A DNA stretch of 33,510 nt from assembly GCA_028285365.1 (NCBI GenBank), contig JANQPS010000466.1, positions 1 through 33,510 of the forward strand, read 5' to 3'. The position numbers and the translations under genes were made by a program. This stretch comes from Thermoanaerobaculia bacterium. GTDB lineage: Bacteria > Acidobacteriota > Thermoanaerobaculia > Multivoradales > Multivoraceae. The stretch's first letter is position 1, and each line of letters starts with the position of its first letter. Below the pieces are notes generated by a model. The model was not told the origin of the DNA and ran no database searches. It was given only the letters and a program-made list of their open reading frames with translations. Of the stretch, positions 9,438 to 18,593 are shown piece by piece.

Positions 9438-10676
9438 ATGAGAGTTAGCGCCTTCCCAGGCCTTGCAGGAATGCTGCTGAGCGTTTCGCTGGCGGCAGCT
9501 CCGATCGATGATCTCCACTCCGCCGTTGCTGAGCGCATCGAGTCGCAGCGTGAGGAGCTGGTCGAGCTGAGGCGGGATCTTCACCGTCATCCGGAAGTCT
9601 CGGGCGAAGAGGAGCGCACGGCTCGTGTGGTTGCCGAACGGCTCGAGACGCTGGGCTTGACCGTCACGACCGGCATCGGCGGGCATGGGGTGCTCGCGAT
9701 CGTCGAAGGTGCTCTGGACGGTCCTACGGTCGCGTACCGAGCCGACATGGACGCAGTGCCGTCGAGCGCTCCTGATCCGGTGGAGTTCAGGTCGGTCAAT
9801 GAAGGTGTACGGCACATCTGCGGTCACGACCTGCACACGACGATTGCCGTTGCGCTCGGCGATGCTTTTGCGTCGATCAGAGACCAGCTCCCGGGTCGAG
9901 TGGTCCTCGTGTTCCAACCTGCCGAGGAGCGCGCGACTGGCGCCAAGGCGATGCTCGCGGACGGCGTCCTGGAAAAGGCTCAGCCAGACGCCATCTACGC
10001 CGTTCATACGGCGCCCCTCGAGGTGGGACAGCTCGCGACGCGGAGCGGCGTCATGATGCCGCAACGGGACTCGATCCGGGTCAACGTCCGCGGCTCCACG
10101 GAGGCCGAAGTCAAGGCCGCGGCCAGCGCCGTCCGTCGGGCTGTGACGTCGGCAGGAACACTGAGGCCGGAGCAGGCGCGGGCGCCTCAGACCGGCGCGT
10201 TCAGCGTCGTCCAGCTTGGTGGTCCGTCGCCTGAGCCCGGAGGCGTCTGGACCGTCGCCGGAATGGCAACCGCCTCAGGTCCAACCAGTAGCGCTGAGCT
10301 ACGACAGCGTGTCGAGAAGGCCATTGCCGAGTTGGACTCGGACGGGGTCGATCTCGAGCTCGTCTACGAGCCCGCGGCAATCGCCGGTGTCAGGAACGAC
10401 GAGGAGCTCACGTCCGGTGCCATGGCGAGCGCCGGCCGGATCGTCGGGACCGAGAACGTCGTGGGCCTTACGACGTTGGTGCCGGCCTTCAGCGAAGACT
10501 TTGGCTCGTTTCAGCAGCAGGTCCCCGGTGTCATGTTTTTTCTCGGCGTGTCGAACAGCGAGAAGGGCATCGTCGGTATGCCCCATTCGCCTGGCTATGT
10601 GGCTGACGAGGAGGCGATCTTCGTTGGTGCCAAGGCGATGGCCGCGGTCGTGCTGGATCGGTTGAGAGCCGAGTGA
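9438..10676 (+). CDS. M20-family amidohydrolase/metallopeptidase, likely exported
   Basis: RBS TGGAGG; signal-like 'MRVSAFPGLAGMLLSVSLAAAP'; 'RRDLHRHPEVSGEEERTA', 'HICGHDLHTTIAVALG', 'VFQPAEERATGAKAML', 'FSEDFGSFQQQVPGVMFFLG'. Confidence 0.88.
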   Translation: MRVSAFPGLAGMLLSVSLAAAPIDDLHSAVAERIESQREELVELRRDLHRHPEVSGEEERTARVVAERLETLGLTVTTGIGGHGVLAIVEGALDGPTVAYRADMDAVPSSAPDPVEFRSVNEGVRHICGHDLHTTIAVALGDAFASIRDQLPGRVVLVFQPAEERATGAKAMLADGVLEKAQPDAIYAVHTAPLEVGQLATRSGVMMPQRDSIRVNVRGSTEAEVKAAASAVRRAVTSAGTLRPEQARAPQTGAFSVVQLGGPSPEPGGVWTVAGMATASGPTSSAELRQRVEKAIAELDSDGVDLELVYEPAAIAGVRNDEELTSGAMASAGRIVGTENVVGLTTLVPAFSEDFGSFQQQVPGVMFFLGVSNSEKGIVGMPHSPGYVADEEAIFVGAKAMAAVVLDRLRAE

Positions 10677-10697
10677 GTCGTCTGCAACGGCCGGCGA

Positions 10698-11453
10698 CTA
10701 TTTGACCGCTACGCCGATGGCGAGGTATCTCCAGCTCCTGGGGACCAGGGGAACCAGGAGACTGTCGAGACGGCCAAGAAGGCGCCTTTGGCTTTCAGTT
10801 CTTCCGAAGGTGCCGAGAAAACCAAGGGCTTGATACTCGAGCGAGGAGAAGTCGGCAAAAAAGCCCTCCAGCTCATCCAAGGAGCTGTAGCGAAGTCTGT
10901 CACCCCAGGCTGTGAACTTCCTTCGCGCAAAGCTGTGCACTCTCGACGCGGCCAGGTTCTCTGCAAAGAGCAGTTTCCCGCCCGGCTTCAACGCCTTGTG
11001 CATTTCTTTCACACTCGCGATCTGTTCGTCTTTGCCCAGCTTGCCCACGCTGGGTAGAACCGACTTGAGAAAGACGATGTCGAAGTGGCTCTCGTAGGGG
11101 ATGTCAAGGATGTTGATGGCTTCGTAGCGAACCTTGTCCTCGACGCCGTGCTTCTTGTGCAGCGGGGAGGCCGTGTTTTCGGGATCATCGCGGTCCGAAC
11201 AGACGGCCGTATTCCCGCTCAGGGCTGCCCACAGCGAAAGCCCGCCCTCGCGTGCGCCTACCTCCAGGCATACGAGCTCTCTTTGGCTCCGGAGATGGCC
11301 TTCCCAGATTCTGATGCTCCTGCCCCAGTTCACCGTGTCCCAGCGAATGACGTCGAGCAGGAGTTCCTTGTTCATGGCTTCGTTGTCGTCGGAGACGGAA
11401 TGAACGAGAGGTCCAGATTCGGCTGAGGGGGGCATCAGGCTCCGGAGGGCCAT
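10698..11453 (-). CDS. Class I SAM-dependent methyltransferase (start could be 11453 or 11375)
   Basis: 'LVCLEVGAREGGLSLWAAL' motif I-like; 'FDIVFLKSVLPSVG'; 'MHKALKPGGKLLFAENLA'. Confidence 0.78.
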   Translation of the reverse strand: MALRSLMPPSAESGPLVHSVSDDNEAMNKELLLDVIRWDTVNWGRSIRIWEGHLRSQRELVCLEVGAREGGLSLWAALSGNTAVCSDRDDPENTASPLHKKHGVEDKVRYEAINILDIPYESHFDIVFLKSVLPSVGKLGKDEQIASVKEMHKALKPGGKLLFAENLAASRVHSFARRKFTAWGDRLRYSSLDELEGFFADFSSLEYQALGFLGTFGRTESQRRLLGRLDSLLVPLVPRSWRYLAIGVAVK

Positions 11454-11538
11454 GATTGTAGGGCGAAGATGACGCTGGTGCGGTGCCGGCCTGGAAGAGT
11501 TCCCGAACGCCGGGCTTGCGACGCTACACTGGTTGATC

Positions 11539-13593
11539 ATGCCTCTCAGTGCCGGGCAACGTTTGGGCCCCTTCGAGATCGTCGAGCTACTCGGAAAAGG
11601 TGGAATGGGTGAGGTGTACCGGGCGCACGATCCTCGCCTTGGTCGTGATGTGGCCATCAAGGTCATACCTGAGGGCCTTAGAGGAGACTCTCGCTACAGA
11701 CGACGGCTTGAGCAGGAAGCCATGGCGATCTCGCGCCTGCAGCATCCTCACATTTGCACGTTGCACGACCTGGGCTCGCAGGCGGGGATCGACTACCTCG
11801 TGCTCGAGTACTTGGAAGGCGAGACGCTTGAAGCAAGGCTGAAGGAGATGCGTCTTTCTCTGGAGGATGTCGTTCGCATCGGCCGAGAGGTGTCTGGAGC
11901 CATCGATGCCGCTCACCAGAGCGGAGTCGTCCATCGCGATCTCAAACCGGCCAATGTGATGCTCACTGGCTCTGGCGCCAAGGTTCTTGATTTCGGACTG
12001 TCTCGAATCCCAGTCGGCAGCGAGCAGGCTGACAGCCAGATGGTGACTTGGGACTCGAGCGCCACCGCCGAAGGCCAGATAGTGGGAACGGTTCCCTACC
12101 TTTCGCCAGAACAGCTTCAGGGTCGCGAGAGCGATCGCCAGTCCGACATCTGGGCGCTTGGTTGTCTGTTGTACGAGATGGCCTTCGGAGAGCGACCCTT
12201 CAAGGGCGCGAGCCAAGCAGATCTGATCGCTGCGATTCTCCGGTCCGACCCACCGTTGTCGACGAGGGCCTCGCACCATGTGCCCTCAGCTCTAGAGCAG
12301 ATCGTGATCAAGTGTCTGGAGAAGGATCCCGTGCACCGGTGGCGAACTGCGCGGGAGGTGGGCGTGGCTCTGGAGGCAGTGCTCGGTGGGGACACGGCCA
12401 AAGAGATCACGGGAACTGACTCAAGCGATCCAGCGCTCGACCTTCAGCGACTTGCCGTTCTCCCATTCGCAAACTACTCCGGTGATTCCGAGCTGGACGG
12501 TGTCGGCTTTTGTGTTGCTGAAGAGATCCTGAACCGGTTGGCTGGAGTGCATCCCACAGTGTCGCGGAGTAGTTCGTTTGCCTTTCAAGGACCGGATGTC
12601 AGGGCACAGGCACTGAGGCTGGGTGCCAGGTTCCTTCTGGAGGGCAGCGTTCGGATCGCGGGAAACAGGTTGTTGATCAACGCACAGCTGGTCGACTGCT
12701 CGCGTGACGATCATCTTTGGGCTCAGTCCTTTGTCTCTGGGCCAAGTGGTGACGTCGAGGAGTTACGTGAGACGGCCGCTTCGATTGTCGGATCCATCCA
12801 ACAGCTTTTCTGGACTCACACCTGGGAGCCTGGCAGCGCCGAGTGGTACGTGAAGCGCCGGACCCGGCAAGACAACGCTCGGGCGCTGGAGCTGTTCCAG
12901 GTCGCCGCGGAGCGTGCGCCCGGTCGTTCCGACTTTCTGGTGTGGCAGCTGGTCTGCCTGAAGCAGCAGCTCGTCGAGGTATGGGCGGACGCTCCGGTGG
13001 CTACCGTGGGCACTATGGTTGATCTCGCGAACAAGCTACTCCAGCAGGACTCGGGCTATTGGAACAGCCACTGCGGAGCGGGCCTGGCGCACTCAGTCTC
13101 AGGTGACAGAGACTCTTGGCTTCGATGCTGGGAGCGGGCGGCTCAGCTCAGTGGCAGTCTGCCGCTTACCGTTGGTTCCCTCAGTCACGCCAAAGGCCTG
13201 CTGGGGCGATTCGAGGAAGCAGAGGAGGGTCTTGTTCGCTCCATGACGGCAAGTCCCGATGACTACCTGTATCCCCGCTGGGCGACTGCGCTCGCCGAGA
13301 CCAGGATCGCGTGGGGTCGGTACGACGAAGCTGTCGAAGCCGCAGATGAAGCCATCGAGCGCAACGCGAACGACTTCTACGGCTCGATCACCACGGCCTT
13401 CCAAGCGAAGGCGGTCGCTTTCGCTCACAAGGGTCGCATTGCCGATGCGCGAGGCATGCTTGTCCAAGCGACTACTCTTCGACCCGGTCTCAAGGCTAGC
13501 TGGGTGAACGTTGTGTTCGCCTCGGCTCTGCCTGAGATTCGAGCTCACTACCTCGATGGCCTATTGGCTGCCGGCATCGAGAACGATCTCTAG
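11539..13593 (+). CDS. Serine/threonine protein kinase with C-terminal TolB/FlgO-like and TPR-like region
   Basis: 'GKGGMGEVYRAHDPRLGRDVAIKVI', 'VVHRDLKPANVM', 'VLDFGLSR', 'VGTVPYLSPEQL'; C-terminal 'RLAVLPFANYSGDSELDGVGFCVAEEILNRLA' and helical repeats. Confidence 0.92.
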   Translation: MPLSAGQRLGPFEIVELLGKGGMGEVYRAHDPRLGRDVAIKVIPEGLRGDSRYRRRLEQEAMAISRLQHPHICTLHDLGSQAGIDYLVLEYLEGETLEARLKEMRLSLEDVVRIGREVSGAIDAAHQSGVVHRDLKPANVMLTGSGAKVLDFGLSRIPVGSEQADSQMVTWDSSATAEGQIVGTVPYLSPEQLQGRESDRQSDIWALGCLLYEMAFGERPFKGASQADLIAAILRSDPPLSTRASHHVPSALEQIVIKCLEKDPVHRWRTAREVGVALEAVLGGDTAKEITGTDSSDPALDLQRLAVLPFANYSGDSELDGVGFCVAEEILNRLAGVHPTVSRSSSFAFQGPDVRAQALRLGARFLLEGSVRIAGNRLLINAQLVDCSRDDHLWAQSFVSGPSGDVEELRETAASIVGSIQQLFWTHTWEPGSAEWYVKRRTRQDNARALELFQVAAERAPGRSDFLVWQLVCLKQQLVEVWADAPVATVGTMVDLANKLLQQDSGYWNSHCGAGLAHSVSGDRDSWLRCWERAAQLSGSLPLTVGSLSHAKGLLGRFEEAEEGLVRSMTASPDDYLYPRWATALAETRIAWGRYDEAVEAADEAIERNANDFYGSITTAFQAKAVAFAHKGRIADARGMLVQATTLRPGLKASWVNVVFASALPEIRAHYLDGLLAAGIENDL

Positions 13594-13632
13594 TCACTGG
13601 GCGGATAGGCTCAGATCGAAGACCGGCGACCA

Positions 13633-13655
13633 GCCGCCCCGAAGGTCCGGGCGGC
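13633..13655. terminator. GC-rich hairpin between convergent genes
   Basis: GCCGCCC (13633-13639) / GGGCGGC (13649-13655), 9-nt loop; no T tract. Confidence 0.4.
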
Positions 13656-13683
13656 CGGGCACCGATAGCCACTGGAGCGGACT

Positions 13684-15420
13684 CTAGGACCGCGGCCCCC
13701 GATCGACGAGGAACAGATCTCGCTGGAGCCCGCGAACGTCGCTGTTGCGCTCGATGATGCGTCTCAGCGTCTGGTCCTCGACCATGTCGATCATGTCGCC
13801 CGGGAGGATGTGCTCGTACCAGAAGCTGTCGCCGTCTCGCAGCCGTTCGAACTGGTCGACGAGAATGGCTCTGAACGTCTCGCCGACCATGGCTCCTCGA
13901 ACGTGCTCCTCGGCGAGTCCACCGACCCAGAGATCGATGTTGTCGACGGAGCCGTAGGTGTCGCGTAGCTGTTGTTGCGTGGAGCGATCGGAGGTGACGT
14001 CTTCGAAACGACGGTGCGGGCGAAGACCGTACGCTTCGCGCGTCTGGTTGTAGCTCGCCAGGCCGTGGTCGCGCCCGCGCTGGATGTTGAGCGAGGCGAG
14101 GTCGAAGCCACCGGCTCCTGGAGGACCGAAGAGAAAGTTGCGCACGTCGTCGACGATCTCGAGATCGACTTCGCGAGCGCGCTGCTGGGCGAGTCCTCGG
14201 ATCATGGTCTCTAGCGCTGGAGACGCGAGGAGCGAAGGGTTGAAGAAGGCGTCGGCGAGCGCCAGCGGTCCTTCGGGAGACTCGCTGCCGTCCGCTTCGA
14301 GCCTGAGGATAGAGCTCGACAGCATGGTGTGACCGACGCGATAGGCGGCGGTTGCGAACTCGTTGGCGATCGATGGATCGGTGGTCGGCGAATAGCCTCT
14401 GTAGGGCGACAGGGCATCGTCGCCGAGCAGGACGGGCAGGAACTCTCGATAGGTGATCGCCTGCATCTCGGCGCCGACGAGAAGTCGCGTCAGCTGGTAG
14501 ATCTCCTCACCCACAAGATCGGGATTCGACGCCGCGATCTCGGCTGCCCAGTGATTGTGCTCCCGCACGAAGAGGAGGTGCATGGCAGTGAGCGTGACCT
14601 GCTCGTTGGCTCGGAAGTCGCCGGCCAGGAAGAACTCGTCCGAGTTCGATGGAGCGTTGGGTAGGCCCTGGGTGTTGAAGGGCAAAAGGTCTCCGTCGCT
14701 GGTTGCGAGTCGCCCGGTGCCGTCGAGGGTCCTCAGTGCTCGAGCGCGCTCGGAATCCGAGCCGTAGACGTTGGAAGCGTCGATGAATGCGGTGATTTCG
14801 TTGACCTGCTGGCGGATGCCGCTCGCATCGTGCTCGTAGCTCGAACGTTCGAGCGGAATCTCCTGGGTTCCCAGCCCGGCCGGATCGAACCAGCGATCGC
14901 CAGCCGGGACGGCGATGTTGAAGTTTTCGGCTGGCTCCGCGATCGGTGTCAAGGTGATGTCGTGATCGAGGAACTGGCCCCACAGCCAGAGGAGATCGCT
15001 GGCTCTCGAGTCGTTTTCAGTGGGCTCGATTTCTTCCATGCAGACATTGCTGATCTGTCTTGCGGTGGGCCGCGTCGATCCCGATGGTGTGTCGAGCCCA
15101 TCGGCGTAGTCGGCTGGAGAGAGACGGAGGAACTCGATACCGGCAGCGCCCCACTGTGGGTTGTCGACGTTGTTCCCGACGCCGTCGATCGAACGATAGA
15201 CCGAGCCCAAACTGGCTGGATCGAACTCAGGCCGGTCGCGTCGCCGATTGGCTTCTCGGCGCGGATTGTTGGGCGAGCGCTGGTCGTCCGCCTGCTCGCC
15301 ACGCTCCGGAGCGGGGAGCTGCTGGCCCTGTTGAGCTACGGACGGTCGAGGCACGGCAGTGGCTATCGCGAGGAGGCTGATACCCAGGCTGCCCAAGCTA
15401 AGCAAGCGATGTCTGGTCAT
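13684..15420 (-). CDS. Secreted animal-type heme peroxidase (peroxidase/cyclooxygenase superfamily)
   Basis: Start at MTRHRLLSLGSLGISLLAIATAVPRPSVAQ with RBS AAGGAG 8 nt upstream; 'LLWLWGQFLDHDITLTP', 'HLLFVREHNHWAAEIA', 'TYREFLPVLLG', 'LNIQRGRDHGLASYN'. Confidence 0.92.
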   Translation of the reverse strand: MTRHRLLSLGSLGISLLAIATAVPRPSVAQQGQQLPAPERGEQADDQRSPNNPRREANRRRDRPEFDPASLGSVYRSIDGVGNNVDNPQWGAAGIEFLRLSPADYADGLDTPSGSTRPTARQISNVCMEEIEPTENDSRASDLLWLWGQFLDHDITLTPIAEPAENFNIAVPAGDRWFDPAGLGTQEIPLERSSYEHDASGIRQQVNEITAFIDASNVYGSDSERARALRTLDGTGRLATSDGDLLPFNTQGLPNAPSNSDEFFLAGDFRANEQVTLTAMHLLFVREHNHWAAEIAASNPDLVGEEIYQLTRLLVGAEMQAITYREFLPVLLGDDALSPYRGYSPTTDPSIANEFATAAYRVGHTMLSSSILRLEADGSESPEGPLALADAFFNPSLLASPALETMIRGLAQQRAREVDLEIVDDVRNFLFGPPGAGGFDLASLNIQRGRDHGLASYNQTREAYGLRPHRRFEDVTSDRSTQQQLRDTYGSVDNIDLWVGGLAEEHVRGAMVGETFRAILVDQFERLRDGDSFWYEHILPGDMIDMVEDQTLRRIIERNSDVRGLQRDLFLVDRGPRS

Positions 15421-15510
15421 GGAATCTCTCCTTGGTGGTCGACTTTGGTGTCGAGGTTGTCGTCGAGCTGTCGTCGCTTCGGCTGAGTCGCCGCGACACC
15501 GAGCGGTGGG

Positions 15511-15525
15511 GCAACCTATGTGCCA
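15511..15525 (-). promoter_or_regulatory. Sigma54 (-24/-12) promoter for the peroxidase gene
   Basis: Minus strand reads TTGGCAC-ATAGG-TTGCC (15-bp core TGGCAC-N5-TTGC), about 80 nt upstream of the peroxidase ATG after the predicted TSS. Confidence 0.7.
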
Positions 15526-15610
15526 ATACGCATAAGCTCGACTGAACGCCAGGAAAGTCAAGGGGTTGTTGGCGAGGGGGTTGGCGTGTGGTGCCTCGGT
15601 GGACCGTCAG

Positions 15611-15655
15611 GAGACTGCAGAATCCGCACCCCGCAGGTGCGAGTTCCGCAGCATC
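15611..15655. promoter_or_regulatory. NtrC-like dyad / candidate enhancer (UAS)
   Basis: CGCACC-CCGCA-GGTGCG (15625-15641) nested in a longer imperfect inverted repeat GAGACTGCAGAATCCGCACC / GGTGCGAGTTCCGCAGCATC (15 of 20 positions complementary). Confidence 0.55.
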
Positions 15656-15701
15656 GGAGAGGCGCTGAGCGACCAGGACCCAGGGGAATCAGGTAGCTGG
15701 C

Positions 15702-15718
15702 TTGGCAGCGCTTTCGCT
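15702..15718 (+). promoter_or_regulatory. Possible weaker sigma54 promoter toward the histidine kinase gene
   Basis: TTGGCAGCGCTTTCGCT: GG-N10-GC spacing retained, -12 element TCGC rather than TTGC. Confidence 0.3.
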
Positions 15719-15842
15719 ACGTAGTTGCTCAGTGACTCTGCCGATCACAGTCAGGTAGCTCTAGCTCGGCGAGGTCCATGAGCTGGGTGTGTAGGCACAC
15801 CAGGGTCCGAATCAGCACCGGAAGCTGTGAGAATCAGAGGGG

Positions 15843-17233
<1,391 letters not shown>

Positions 17234-17237
<4 letters not shown>

Positions 17238-18562
17238 CTCGAATCCTGGTGGTCGACGATGAGGTCGGAATTCGTGAGTTTCTCGTCGATGCCTTGTCGA
17301 CGGGCTCGTTTGTCGTCGAGTCTGCGGACTCTGCGGAAGTGGCTCTCCTGTCGCTGCGTCGGCGGGCGTACGACCTCCTGATCACCGACCTCCGGATGCC
17401 GGGTCTCTCTGGTCTGGAACTGCTGAGCCAGGCGCGCCACGAACAGCCCGAGCTGGAAGTCATCGTCCTCACGGCTCACGGCTCGGTCCAGTCAGCGGTC
17501 GAAGCCATGCGCCTGGGTGCTTTCGACTATCTCCAGAAGCCCGTCGAGAGTCCGGAAGCGCTGCGTCTCGTCGTCGACCGTGCCCTCGAACGTCGCTCAC
17601 TGCTGCGGAGTCAGGCGGGTCGAGAGCGAGATTCGGAACTGCCAGTGCTCTCGTACGGCGACCCGGCGATGGATCCGGTGCTCCGCGCCATCGACAAGGT
17701 GGCGCCAACCGAGACGACGGTACTTCTGGAGGGAGAGAGCGGTACCGGAAAAGAGGTCGCGGCGAGAACGCTGCATGCGCTCAGTAATCGTCGTGGCGGA
17801 CCCTTCATCGCTCTCAACTGTGCCGCCGTCGCGGATACGTTGATCGAGAGCGAGCTCTTCGGGCACGAGAGGGGAGCCTTCACGGGAGCGACGAGCGCTC
17901 GACGAGGACGCTTGGAGCTGGCTTCGGGAGGGACCTTCTTTCTCGACGAGATCGGTGAGCTGAAGTCGGAACTGCAGGCGAAGTTGCTGCGTGTTCTCCA
18001 GGAAAAGGAGTTCGAGCGAGTCGGAGGAAGTCGCACGATGAGCTCTGACGTCCGGTGGATCGCCGCGACCAATCGTGACCTGGAGGCGGAGGTGGAACGA
18101 GGACGGTTCCGCGAGGATCTCTACCACCGCATTGCGGTGTTTCCGATCGGTTTGCCGCCGCTGCGGGAGCGTCGTGAGGACATTGCACCACTCGCCGAGA
18201 CCCTGCTCGGCCGGATCGGAGCTCAGCTGGGCCGTCCTCGATTGAGACTCACGTCGGAAGCCGCGGAAGCGATCCAGGATGCGTTCTGGCCGGGCAACGT
18301 CCGTGAGCTTTCCAACGCACTCGAACGAGCCGCCATCCTCACCAGCGGCTCGAGTATCGGTTTGGCCCACCTGACCCTTCGAGAGGGCTCGGAATCGACG
18401 TCGCGTGATGACGGTGCCGTGCGGTCGTTGGAGGAAGTGGAGCGCGAGGCGATCGTGCGGGCGCTTCAGGCAGTCGACGGGAATCGGCGTCAGGCCGCCG
18501 AGATTCTCGGCATCGGCCTGAGGACTCTCTACGACAAGCTCAAGCGCTACGATCTTCAGTAA
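17234..18562 (+). CDS. Sigma54-dependent response regulator (NtrC family)
   Basis: REC '[18 protein letters not shown]...[10 protein letters not shown]'; AAA+ '[17 protein letters not shown]', 'GAFTGA'; Fis-type HTH '[24 protein letters not shown]'; GTG start overlaps the kinase stop (GTGA). Confidence 0.95.
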
Positions 18563-18593
18563 TCAGATCTTCAGTAACCCGAGGAGCTACTGA

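Noticed and set aside
15421-15561. Longer peroxidase start at 15561
   Set aside because: The signal peptide and RBS support 15420, and the sigma54 promoter lies inside the extension.
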